Below are positions 1 to 8,027 of a stretch of 64,000 nucleotides of DNA, in pieces; the stretch's first letter is position 1, and each line of letters opens with the position of its first letter. Made by a program: the position numbers and the translations under genes. Source of the DNA: Sulfurovaceae bacterium (GTDB lineage: Bacteria > Campylobacterota > Campylobacteria > Campylobacterales > Sulfurovaceae); the NCBI GenBank assembly GCA_028714675.1, contig JAQTLV010000002.1, positions 292,008-356,007 of the forward strand. The letters are read 5' to 3'. The notes under the pieces were generated by a model. The model was not told the DNA's origin. It saw only the letters and a list, made by a program, of their open reading frames with translations, and ran no database searches.

Positions 1-463
1 AGACGCTCACTAGTGTGCCATTAAATGTTTGTGTAGTATCGCTAGTAATAAAGTCTGTAGAACTCACACCTGTATCATCTGTTACAGATGCAATATCTAT
101 GGTATTAGCAGCAACGGTGGTATCAATTGTTATAGGAACATTAGTTTCCGTTGTATCACCTGTAGTATCAGTTTCTGTCACATCTGCAGTATAAGAACCG
201 TCATCAAGTGGAGTCGTTGGGGTAACCGACCAATTACCACTTGAATCAACAGTGGTAGTTAATGTTTCACCATTTATTATGACACTGATAGTTGCACCAA
301 CTTCTCCTGTTCCACTGATAGTTGGAGTAGTATCGTTGGTAATACCATCGCCTAGTACACCACTATCCGAAGCAGGATCAAGCTCAGCTGTCAGTTCAGG
401 AGAGGTATTACCGCTACCTCCACCTCCACCACCTAGTAAAGCTAATGGCGCAAGAGCAAATAT
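1..463 (-). pseudogene. Giant adhesin, repeat part beyond an in-frame stop (partial)
   Basis: The frame of the retention-module gene to its right stays open through all 154 codons from 463 to the window edge, after a single TGA at 466-464. It encodes a hydrophobic stretch (IFALAPLALL), a run of glycines, then Ig-like repeats of about 100 residues. The repeat signature DSGVLGDGITNDTTPTISG recurs as the diverged DDTGVSSTDFITSDTTQTF. This is the usual layout of a LapA/BapA-type surface adhesin secreted by a type I system and held in the outer membrane by its N-terminus. No start codon with a ribosome site is visible just after the TGA, so this part is probably untranslated unless the stop is read through or is a sequence error. 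The C-terminus lies outside the window. Confidence 0.7.
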
Positions 464-892
464 TCACATAGGGGAGCTTCCAGCCAAGTCTGAACCTAAA
501 CTTTGATAACTAAAAGTGCCATCAGAGATATTTTCAACCAAAAGAGAATCTTTGTATTCTTGTGGAATATAAGCATAATACTTTCCATCCTCCGCCATAC
601 CTATAATATTTGATGTTGATGAGTCATAATAGTTTTCTATGATGATATCTGGCTGTGTATCCTCATCTTTATATCCATCTACATCTAAATTTATCTCTAG
701 ATTTTTACCGTTACGCTTAACAAGCATTTGATCTGGTGCAAGTCTGGTATTAAAATCTTTTAACTCATATATAACATGCCCGCTATCTTTAAGAATAAGC
801 TTATTCCCTATTTTACCAGCTTCGGAAGAGATACTATATTCAGCAATGCTACCATCTTGTGTTTTTACTAATATTTTAATTATTTTTCCCAC
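464..892 (-). CDS. Adhesin N-terminal retention module, ends at in-frame TGA
   Basis: 142 residues. GTG start at 892 with a strong GGAGGG ribosome site seven bases upstream. No signal peptide, as expected for a type I substrate. Alternating short hydrophobic and acidic stretches (for example QMLVKRNGKNLEINLD and DIIIENYY) resemble the BapA/LapA-type prefix domain that plugs the outer-membrane TolC-like pore and holds the adhesin on the cell. The frame ends GSSPM then TGA, exactly where such proteins pass into a hydrophobic, glycine-rich linker, and the linker and Ig repeats follow in the same frame. One base change from TGG (Trp) to TGA would explain it. The lipoprotein gene lies 12 bases upstream, probably in the same transcript. 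Family assignment is from pattern only. Confidence 0.7.
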   Translation of the reverse strand: MGKIIKILVKTQDGSIAEYSISSEAGKIGNKLILKDSGHVIYELKDFNTRLAPDQMLVKRNGKNLEINLDVDGYKDEDTQPDIIIENYYDSSTSNIIGMAEDGKYYAYIPQEYKDSLLVENISDGTFSYQSLGSDLAGSSPM

Positions 893-904
893 TGAAATAC
901 CCTC

Positions 905-1420
905 CTATTCTGATATTTTTTTATTGTCCACTGAAACTTGACAGTCTAGTGTATTGCGGTTTATAACGCTTGATTTTTTGTCGATTGATTTCATCGATTT
1001 TTCTCCTATATCATTAGTAACTCTTGTTAGCCAAAAGCCTCCATTTTTCATTTCATCTATTTTAAAAAACATAGATTCGGTACTGTTCGCATCTATCGGT
1101 GGAAGATAATTAGTAAAGCTTATAGTGCTGCCTCTTGCTGCAACACCTACTTGTATTGTATCCGTACAAACTTTTGTCACAGCATAGCTATTGGGAAGTA
1201 TAGACCCCACAACTCTCTCTCCCATCTTTACAATAGCAACATTGTCTTTATTACCTGATTCTCTATAAAAAAATACATTAGCTTTTCCAGACTTTTTATC
1301 TTGTATAAATTTATTTGTTTTTCCAGACGATATTATATTATTTGAAATATTTTGATTTATACCACATCCAGCAAACATAAGTGCAATTACTACTATCCAT
1401 ATTATTTTAATTTTTATCAT
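905..1420 (-). CDS. DUF2846-like lipoprotein upstream of the adhesin
   Basis: ATG at 1420 chosen because it follows AGAGG and begins a clean lipoprotein signal (MIKIKIIWIVVIALMFAGC, lipobox FAGC); the frame could run further up to 1462 but that would bury the signal. The mature protein carries ANVFFYRES, then KMGERVVGSILPNSYAVTKV and IQVGVAA, the strand pattern of DUF2846-type lipoproteins (a small beta domain with a G-x-Y turn). Function is not known for this family. It sits just ahead of the type I adhesin, with only the adhesin's ribosome site between, so an envelope role linked to adhesin display is possible but is inference. Confidence 0.65.
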   Translation of the reverse strand: MIKIKIIWIVVIALMFAGCGINQNISNNIISSGKTNKFIQDKKSGKANVFFYRESGNKDNVAIVKMGERVVGSILPNSYAVTKVCTDTIQVGVAARGSTISFTNYLPPIDANSTESMFFKIDEMKNGGFWLTRVTNDIGEKSMKSIDKKSSVINRNTLDCQVSVDNKKISE

Positions 1421-1650
1421 TTTTGACCTCTTGTCTTTGACTTGAAATTCAAGCGCGTCCAAATCTAGCTTACACTAGAAAACTCATTAATTCATATATT
1501 ATATTCCTTAAAATATTAATTTAAATTAACTATAAATATGTAATAAAATAGTTTTATATAAAATGCTAATAAAATTACAATATTATGGTTTTAGTTTGAG
1601 ATTTAATAATTATAATTTTTAGTAGAGAGGACGACTAATCAGGATTATGC

Positions 1651-2337
1651 TCAATCGTTATTTTCAAAAATAGATGAGCCTATGCGTACTAAGTTTGAAC
1701 CACATTTGATAGCAAGTTCATAGTCTCCACTCATACCCATAGAGCAAATATTGGCTCCATTCTTTTGAAGTTTTTCATATATTTTATAAGTTGTCTCAAA
1801 ACTATTTTGAATTTTTTTGACATCATCACTATGTGCACCAATGGACATTATACCTTCTAAATTTATATGCGGACACTCTTCTTTAATTTGCAAGTATATT
1901 TCTGTGGAAACTTCTGGATTAACACCGCTTTTTGTATCTTCTTTTGCACTATTTACTTGAAGTAAGCAAGACAGTGATTGTTGTTTATTTGCAAGTTTTG
2001 CTTCTAGCTCTTTTGCTAATTCAAAACTATCAAGTGCTTGAAAAAGTGAAGGTTTTATCTCTAAAAGTTTATTAATTTTATTTTTTTGTAAAGTTCCTAT
2101 CATATGCCACTCGATCGGTAAATCTTTGAGTTCTAAAGACCTTTGAGCAAGTTGTTGCACATGATTTTCACCAAAAGCTCTTTGTCCAAGAGAATACAGA
2201 GTTTTTATATTTTCTATCGTAGTATATTTTCCAACAGCCACTATTTGAACTATATGATGCTCATTTAGAGCAAGTCTTGCTTGTTCAATTTTCCAAATTA
2301 CATTATCAAGATTTTTTCTTAGTAATTCTCTGTCCAT
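1651..2337 (-). CDS. YggS/PLPBP family pyridoxal-phosphate homeostasis protein
   Basis: Single-domain alanine-racemase-fold protein of about 228 residues that carries PLP and buffers the cellular B6 pool without known catalytic activity. Family marks are IVAVGKYTT with the PLP-binding lysine, GQRAFGENHVQQL, EWHMIGTLQKNK, SIGAHSDD and CSMGMSGDYELAIKCGS near the C-terminus. ATG at 2337 is preferred; a TTG at 2349 would overlap rseP by ten bases. The gene follows rseP with two bases between, at the end of the long leftward run. The usual family serine in VSK is glycine here (VGK), a mild variation. Confidence 0.9.
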   Translation of the reverse strand: MDRELLRKNLDNVIWKIEQARLALNEHHIVQIVAVGKYTTIENIKTLYSLGQRAFGENHVQQLAQRSLELKDLPIEWHMIGTLQKNKINKLLEIKPSLFQALDSFELAKELEAKLANKQQSLSCLLQVNSAKEDTKSGVNPEVSTEIYLQIKEECPHINLEGIMSIGAHSDDVKKIQNSFETTYKIYEKLQKNGANICSMGMSGDYELAIKCGSNLVRIGSSIFENND

Positions 2338-2339
2338 CT

Positions 2340-3395
2340 TTAGCCCCAAAGTCTATTTATATCATTAAATAAGCCTAAAAACATAAGACCAAATAAAATT
2401 ATCCATCCACCAATAGTTAGTCTATAAACAACGGCTTCACTTGGTGCTTTACCCCTAATCATCTCATATAGATTGAACATTATATGTCCGCCATCAAGTG
2501 CTGGAATTGGAAGTAGATTTAAAACACCTAGATTTATTGAAATTAGAGCAGTAAAAAATAGTAGTGCTAAAATTCCAGCATCACTTGCTTTAGATGTTGT
2601 ATCAAATATAGTAATAATCCCGCCAATTTCTTTTGTACCTACAACACCTGTTATGAGTTTTTGTATGCCTTTAAATATTAACAAAGATGTATCAATAGTT
2701 TGATTTGTGGCATAAGACAACGATTCTATAGGACCCAAGTGCACTATTTTAGAACTTCCAAGAGGAGCAATTCCAATCATATATCTTTTTTCTTCTTCCC
2801 CAAAAATGTTTTTTGTTGTCAAAATTTTTGGAGATATCTCAATCGTTTTTATTTTATCTTCTCTTTTGATTTTTAAAGTTAGGTTTTTGTTTTGTGTATT
2901 TTGTATTTTTCGACCTATATCTTCCCAATATAATATTGGTTCATTATCTATAGACAGTATCATGTCTTTCATCAATAAACCACTCGTTTTTGCTGGTGAA
3001 TTTGGAGAAATTTCTCCAATTTGAGGAAGTAGTTTTGGAATACCAATAAAAGTCATAATGATATATATGAAAAATGCCAATAAAAAATTTGACATAGGAC
3101 CAGCTAACAATATAATTATTTTTTGCCAAGGTTTTTTTACATTATAACTATCATTATCAAAACTTACATTAAGAGGATTTGTATCATCTTGACCTTTCAT
3201 TTTGACATAGCCGCCTAGTGGTATTGCACTCAAGCTCCATTGGGTATTCCCAATTTTTTTTGTAAGTAGTCTTTTGCCAAATCCTATACTAAAAACTTCA
3301 ACATGAACGCCAAAGAATCTTGCAGCTATAAAGTGACCTAGTTCATGAACAAATATTAAAATAGAAATAACTAATAGTGAAATCAAAAGACCCAT
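2340..3395 (-). CDS. rseP: RseP-like site-2 zinc metalloprotease
   Basis: Inner-membrane intramembrane protease of the M50 family, which cuts transmembrane segments such as anti-sigma factors and leftover signal peptides. HELGH at residues 17-21 lies in the first membrane helix, and NLLPIPALDGGHI near the C-terminus supplies the third zinc ligand. A PDZ domain occupies the middle (about 120-190), with PNSPAKTSGL as its binding loop. 351 residues, normal for the Campylobacterota form with a single PDZ domain. It directly abuts pgsA (stop and start adjacent), so the two are co-transcribed. Confidence 0.95.
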   Translation of the reverse strand: MGLLISLLVISILIFVHELGHFIAARFFGVHVEVFSIGFGKRLLTKKIGNTQWSLSAIPLGGYVKMKGQDDTNPLNVSFDNDSYNVKKPWQKIIILLAGPMSNFLLAFFIYIIMTFIGIPKLLPQIGEISPNSPAKTSGLLMKDMILSIDNEPILYWEDIGRKIQNTQNKNLTLKIKREDKIKTIEISPKILTTKNIFGEEEKRYMIGIAPLGSSKIVHLGPIESLSYATNQTIDTSLLIFKGIQKLITGVVGTKEIGGIITIFDTTSKASDAGILALLFFTALISINLGVLNLLPIPALDGGHIMFNLYEMIRGKAPSEAVVYRLTIGGWIILFGLMFLGLFNDINRLWG

Positions 3396-3935
3396 TTAAA
3401 CCCTTGAAGTTTTTTTGAAAAAATCTCTAGTATATTCATATCCAGAGTATATTGTTATAGCAACTGCTAACCAAAGAATTATATTTGCAAAAGGCCATTC
3501 CATCAGTAAAAATCCAATTGCAACCATCTGAACTACTGTTTTTACTTTTCCTGCAAAAGATGCAGCCATATCCATGCCTTGCGATACAGCTGATACTCTA
3601 AGTCCTGTTATAAAAAGCTCTCTCGTGAGTATAAGATAGATTGCCCAAGGAGATGCACGATCTAGTATCATAAGCCCTAAAAAACCAGCAAGAGTCAGCA
3701 TTTTGTCTGCAAGTGGATCTATTATTTTTCCTAAAGTTGTAATTTGGTTAAATGTTCTAGCTATATATCCATCAAAAAAATCAGTTGCACTTGCCAATAC
3801 AAAAATAAATGTTGCAAAATAGTCTAACCAACTATAATGAATACCATCAAATATATTCCTATTTACAAGCAACAAGAACATGACGGGAGCCAAAAGTAAT
3901 CTTACTATAGCTAAAATATTAGGAATATTAAACAT
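3396..3935 (-). CDS. pgsA: CDP-diacylglycerol--glycerol-3-phosphate phosphatidyltransferase
   Basis: Makes phosphatidylglycerophosphate, the committed step to phosphatidylglycerol and cardiolipin. Multi-span membrane protein of 179 residues. The CDP-alcohol phosphotransferase motif D-G-x2-A-R-x8-G-x3-D-x3-D is complete: D55, G56, A59, R60, G69, D73 and D77. Lies between the enoyl reductase and rseP genes with gaps of three and zero bases, so it belongs to the same leftward transcript. Confidence 0.95.
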   Translation of the reverse strand: MFNIPNILAIVRLLLAPVMFLLLVNRNIFDGIHYSWLDYFATFIFVLASATDFFDGYIARTFNQITTLGKIIDPLADKMLTLAGFLGLMILDRASPWAIYLILTRELFITGLRVSAVSQGMDMAASFAGKVKTVVQMVAIGFLLMEWPFANIILWLAVAITIYSGYEYTRDFFKKTSRV

Positions 3936-3938
3936 GAG

Positions 3939-4715
3939 TTACCTAAAAGTAGTTCCACCATCAACTACGATAGTTTGACCTGTTATCCAGCTTGCTTCCT
4001 CGGTACATAGAAAATATACAGTTCCTGCTATATCTTCTGGTTGACCCATGCGATTCAGTGCCGATCTTTTTATAGTTTCAGCTTTTACCTCTTCGTAGTT
4101 TACAAATGCTTTTAATGCATCAGTATCAATCGGCCCACCACTTACAGCATTTACTCTGATATTCATCTCTCCTAACTCAACAGCAGCATATCTGCTCATT
4201 GCTTCAACAGCAGCTTTATTTGTGCCATGTCCTGCATAATTATCGATGTATATAAGATTTCCAGTGCTACTCATAGTCACTATACTTCCACCACCAGTTT
4301 TTTCCATTCTTTTGGCTGCTTCTTGAGATCCAACTACAAAAGCATTTACGGTTGCAGTATATATATTGTTTAAACCTTTTGGTTTTAATCTCATAAATTT
4401 ACCATATCCACCAACAACTGCTCTTCCATAAATCATAGCATTGCTAACAAAGAAATCAACTCTATCAAAATCAGCATCAATTGCTTCAAAAAGAGGCTTG
4501 AATTCATCAGGCTCTAGTATATTAAGCGGATAAGCTTTTGCTTTTATGCCATACTCTTTTTCCCATTTTTGGGCCAGTTTGTTTGCTATTTCAGCATTTG
4601 AATTATATGTAAAAGCTATATTTACACCTTGTGAAGCGAATTTTGTTGCTATTGCTTCACCTATACCTTTTGTTGCTCCTGTTATTACTAGTGTTTTCCC
4701 TTTCATTTGACTCAT
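3939..4715 (-). CDS. FabL-like NADPH enoyl-ACP reductase (SDR family)
   Basis: Short-chain dehydrogenase of 258 residues. Cofactor loop TGATKGIG at 12-19, NAG-equivalent SNA near 92, serines at 149-150. The active-site pair is Y160 and K167, spaced Tyr-x6-Lys; ordinary SDR enzymes use Tyr-x3-Lys, whereas FabI and FabL enoyl reductases use x6. With the glycine-rich SDR fingerprint retained, the closest known type is Bacillus FabL, which completes fatty-acid elongation. Adjacent to dapA (no gap), an order also seen in Campylobacter, where the gene is usually listed only as an oxidoreductase. Function is inferred from residue spacing; a different reductase is possible. Confidence 0.75.
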   Translation of the reverse strand: MSQMKGKTLVITGATKGIGEAIATKFASQGVNIAFTYNSNAEIANKLAQKWEKEYGIKAKAYPLNILEPDEFKPLFEAIDADFDRVDFFVSNAMIYGRAVVGGYGKFMRLKPKGLNNIYTATVNAFVVGSQEAAKRMEKTGGGSIVTMSSTGNLIYIDNYAGHGTNKAAVEAMSRYAAVELGEMNIRVNAVSGGPIDTDALKAFVNYEEVKAETIKRSALNRMGQPEDIAGTVYFLCTEEASWITGQTIVVDGGTTFR

Positions 4716-5612
4716 TTATACTCCTACTATATTATAATTTTTCATTACTTCTTCAATTTTCTTCATATTCTCAAGACTTGGTGCAACCAATGGTAATCTA
4801 TATTCTAGTGTTTCTATAAGTCCTGCAATATACATAGCTGCTTTTATAGGTATAGGGTTACTTTCGCAAAACAGCACTTTATTAATTGGCAGTAGCTCCT
4901 CATTTAAAATGCGAGCTTCATCGAGTTCTCCTCTCATAGCAAGATGAATCAGTTCTGATTTTAAATCTGGAAGTAGATTTGATGTAACTGATGTAACCCC
5001 AGATCCTCCAGTCACGATAACAGAAAAGTCAATTGCATCATCGCCACTAAAAATAGCTAAGTTCGGACATTTGCTTTTGAGTTCAATTACTCTTTCTATA
5101 GATCCAGTTGCTTCTTTTATACCAAAAATATTCGGCAAATCTTCATAAAGTCTTTTGACTGTATCTGGAAGTATATCTACGCCTGTTCTACTAGGCACAT
5201 TGTATAACATAAATGGGATATCTACACTTGATGCTATTGCTTTATAGTGTTGATAAAGTCCCTCTTGACTTGGTTTATTATAATATGGACTTACGGAAAA
5301 AATTGCATCAGCACCACACTGCTCGGCATATTTTGCAATTTCTATTGCCTCATGTGTTGCATTGCTTCCAGCACCAGCAAGAACTCTTGTATTTGTTCCT
5401 TTGCAAACCTCAACTGCTATTTGTATACATCTTTTATCTTCATCATAGCTAAGTGTTGCACTTTCTCCAGTAGTTCCAACAGGGCATACAGCATCTATAC
5501 CATTGTCTATTTGTCTTTGTATAAGTTTTGCATATGTAGCCTCGTCTAATTTTCCATTTTTAAATGGCGTTATTAAAGCCGTTGTAGCTCCAGTTATTGG
5601 GTAATTATTCAT
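4716..5612 (-). CDS. dapA: 4-hydroxy-tetrahydrodipicolinate synthase
   Basis: Condenses pyruvate with aspartate semialdehyde, the first step specific to lysine and diaminopimelate synthesis. 298 residues, TIM barrel. PVGTTGES at 44-51 binds the pyruvate carboxylate, SPYYNKP near 108, Tyr137 in MLYNVP, and the Schiff-base lysine K166 in GIKEATGS. The start overlaps the end of the M16 peptidase gene by four bases (ATGA), so translation is coupled. Confidence 0.97.
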   Translation of the reverse strand: MNNYPITGATTALITPFKNGKLDEATYAKLIQRQIDNGIDAVCPVGTTGESATLSYDEDKRCIQIAVEVCKGTNTRVLAGAGSNATHEAIEIAKYAEQCGADAIFSVSPYYNKPSQEGLYQHYKAIASSVDIPFMLYNVPSRTGVDILPDTVKRLYEDLPNIFGIKEATGSIERVIELKSKCPNLAIFSGDDAIDFSVIVTGGSGVTSVTSNLLPDLKSELIHLAMRGELDEARILNEELLPINKVLFCESNPIPIKAAMYIAGLIETLEYRLPLVAPSLENMKKIEEVMKNYNIVGV

Positions 5613-6922
5613 CTACTTTTCCTTAGTATAACTGTGGTAGATTTATCATTATTAAAATAATGATTTGCTACCTTTTTTATATCATCAAGTGTAATTTTAT
5701 CCAATTTATCTTCATAGTCCAATAGAGGTTTTATATCTCCCATAGCGTAATAATCTCCAAAAAGATTTGCAACAGAACTTGAACTCTCCAAAGAGTAGAC
5801 AAATTCTGCCCTCATATTTATTTTTGCACGGTTAAGTTCATCTTTTGTAATACCATGTTTTTTTATGTCATCTAAAATCGATAGGATATTTTTTTCACCA
5901 ACTTCTGGTTTCGTTTTTTCATTTAGCATACCCATTATTAGAAATACTCCAGGGTCTTTAAGTTCCATATTGTAAGCATATATAGTATTGAATTGTCTTT
6001 TTTTATCTATAAGTTCACTATCAAATCTACTACTTTTGCCGCCACTCAATATCTGACTAATAACACTAAGTGCCATTTGGTCTTCATGAGCAAAATTTGG
6101 GATACTATAAGCTATTGCTATGGTATCAACCTTGTTGCTTTCTTTATAAAGCTCAACTCTTTTTGCACCATCAACTTTTGGTTCTACTATTTTAAAATCT
6201 GGAATTTCTTTTTTGTTTTCAAGTTTACCAAAATATTTTTTTGCTTCATTGAAAACATTTTCTGGCTCTATATCTCCAGAAACAACTAAAATCGCATTTT
6301 TTGGCTGATAATAACTCTCATAAAACTCTCTAATATCTTCTATTTTCCAAGATAATATATCTTGCATAAAACCTATAGGTAACCAATGATATGGATGATA
6401 GACAAAATGTGTATTAAAGAGTCTAAAGTATAAATATCCCATAGGATTATTATCAGTTCTAAGTCGTCTTTCTTCTGCTACAACATCTCTCTCTTTTTGA
6501 AACTCATCATCTTTTAAAAGCAAATTATGCATAAGTTCACTAAAAAGCTCTAATGTTTTAGGAAGATTTTTACTTGAAGTCTTTATATAATAGTGTGTTT
6601 TATCAAAGCCAGTAGAAGCATTATTTACTCCTCCACCTTTTTTTACAATAGTGTCAAACTCACCCTCGGCAAGATTTTTTGTTGATTTGAAACTCAGGTG
6701 TTCAAGCATATGCGCTATACCAGTTTTCCCTAATACTTCATTTTGACTACCAACTTTATAATATATATCAGATGTGATAACACCTGATTCGTTATGGAGA
6801 GGAATGACAACAATTTGCATTCCGTTATCCAATGTTTTATGAAAATGTTGAGGCAAAGAACTAGCCATTATTACTCCTGTTGTTACTATTAAAAAAAATA
6901 TGATAAATTTTATTTTTTGCAA
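5609..6922 (-). CDS. M16-family zinc peptidase, exported
   Basis: 437 residues with an N-terminal signal-like helix (residues 2-20). Inverted zinc motif HMLEH at 71-75 with the downstream glutamate region ERDVVAEERR, followed by an inactive-like C-terminal half (AIAYSIPNFAHEDQMAL). This is the two-domain M16B (PqqL/mitochondrial-processing-peptidase-like) layout; it probably degrades peptides in the periplasm. Homologues lie between pyrD and dapA in Campylobacter, as here. The start overlaps the pyrD end by 13 bases. Confidence 0.9.
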   Translation of the reverse strand: MQKIKFIIFFLIVTTGVIMASSLPQHFHKTLDNGMQIVVIPLHNESGVITSDIYYKVGSQNEVLGKTGIAHMLEHLSFKSTKNLAEGEFDTIVKKGGGVNNASTGFDKTHYYIKTSSKNLPKTLELFSELMHNLLLKDDEFQKERDVVAEERRLRTDNNPMGYLYFRLFNTHFVYHPYHWLPIGFMQDILSWKIEDIREFYESYYQPKNAILVVSGDIEPENVFNEAKKYFGKLENKKEIPDFKIVEPKVDGAKRVELYKESNKVDTIAIAYSIPNFAHEDQMALSVISQILSGGKSSRFDSELIDKKRQFNTIYAYNMELKDPGVFLIMGMLNEKTKPEVGEKNILSILDDIKKHGITKDELNRAKINMRAEFVYSLESSSSVANLFGDYYAMGDIKPLLDYEDKLDKITLDDIKKVANHYFNNDKSTTVILRKSR

Positions 6923-7977
6923 TTTGCACCTATTGCTTGTGAAATATTTGTGTAACCATCCGCTTTTAATAACTCTATAAGTCCATTATTGATATTTTTT
7001 ATTAGAGCTGGACCTTCATATACAAGCATGCTATAAACTTGTATTAGCGTTGCACCATCTTTTATTCTCTCATACGCCTCTTTCGCACTATCTATTCCAC
7101 CAACTGAAATTAATAAAGTTTTACCAAAAAATTCTTTTCCAATCGCTTTAAATAATTTTCTGCTTTTTATTTTTAACAATTCACCGCTAATTCCACCAAA
7201 GTCTTTGGCATTCGGTGTCAATGAATAATCAATAGTTGTATTTGTAGCGATTATCCCACTTGCTCCTGCAGATATAGCAATTTTACATAGATTTATAGCT
7301 TCTTTATTGTTCATATCTGGGGCGATTTTAAGCAGTATTGGTTTTTTTGTAAGTTTTTTCGCCATTGTAAAAAGAGAATTTATAAATTCTTCATTTTGAA
7401 GGTTTCTTAGTCCTGGTGTATTTGGCGAGGAGATATTTATAACCATATAATCTCCAAAATCACTCAATCTTTTTATGAGTTTTTCATAATCACTTAAAGC
7501 ATCATCTTCACTTGTAATTTTATTTTTACCAATATTTATACCTATTGGAAAATTAGAATTTTTATACTTAGCCAATACATTGGCTGTATGTTCCATTCCT
7601 TTGTTGTTAAAACCCATGGCATTTTGTATAGATTTTTCTTCTATTAGTCTAAAAAGTCTAGGTTTTGGATTGCCATCTTGTGCCAAAGGTGTGATTGTTC
7701 CAACTTCTGTAAAACCAAATCCAAGAGATTTCATTGTTTCTATATGATCACTATTTTTATCAAAACCAGCTCCTAGTCCAACTGGATTTTCAAAAGTTTT
7801 ACCAAATATATTTTGTCTTAACATTGGGCTTGATACTACATACATTTTTGATAAAATCGATTGTAAAAAAGGTAGTTTTTCTGCTAATCTTAAACAAAAG
7901 TTTATAACGCCATGAGCATTTTCTGGATTTAGTAGAAATAAAATTTTTTTAGCTGTTTGGTATGAGCATAACTGCAC
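6910..7977 (-). CDS. pyrD: Dihydroorotate dehydrogenase, quinone-dependent (class 2)
   Basis: Oxidises dihydroorotate to orotate in pyrimidine synthesis and passes electrons to membrane quinone. 355 residues with the N-terminal amphipathic membrane-binding helices of class 2 enzymes (NPENAHGVINFCLRLAEKL). FMN and substrate motifs are NPVGLGAGFDKN, GFGFTEVGTITPL, NAMGFNNKG, VINISSPNTPGLRNLQ with the catalytic serine, and SVGGIDSAKEAYERIKDGA. About 50 bases separate it from the ABC exporter upstream. Confidence 0.96.
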   Translation of the reverse strand: MQLCSYQTAKKILFLLNPENAHGVINFCLRLAEKLPFLQSILSKMYVVSSPMLRQNIFGKTFENPVGLGAGFDKNSDHIETMKSLGFGFTEVGTITPLAQDGNPKPRLFRLIEEKSIQNAMGFNNKGMEHTANVLAKYKNSNFPIGINIGKNKITSEDDALSDYEKLIKRLSDFGDYMVINISSPNTPGLRNLQNEEFINSLFTMAKKLTKKPILLKIAPDMNNKEAINLCKIAISAGASGIIATNTTIDYSLTPNAKDFGGISGELLKIKSRKLFKAIGKEFFGKTLLISVGGIDSAKEAYERIKDGATLIQVYSMLVYEGPALIKNINNGLIELLKADGYTNISQAIGANCKK

Positions 7978-8027
7978 TAAATTCTCCTGTTTTTATAAGT
8001 AATAGTATATCTAAAACTATATAAGAG

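Noticed and set aside
29-506. Two plus-strand frames at the left edge
   Set aside because: They are antisense to the adhesin, rich in Ile, Cys and Ser as mirror images of its repeats.
1463-1650. AT-rich gap searched for small genes or an RNA
   Set aside because: Only short A/T runs and weak -10-like sites (for example TATAAT on the minus strand near 1,500); nothing firm.
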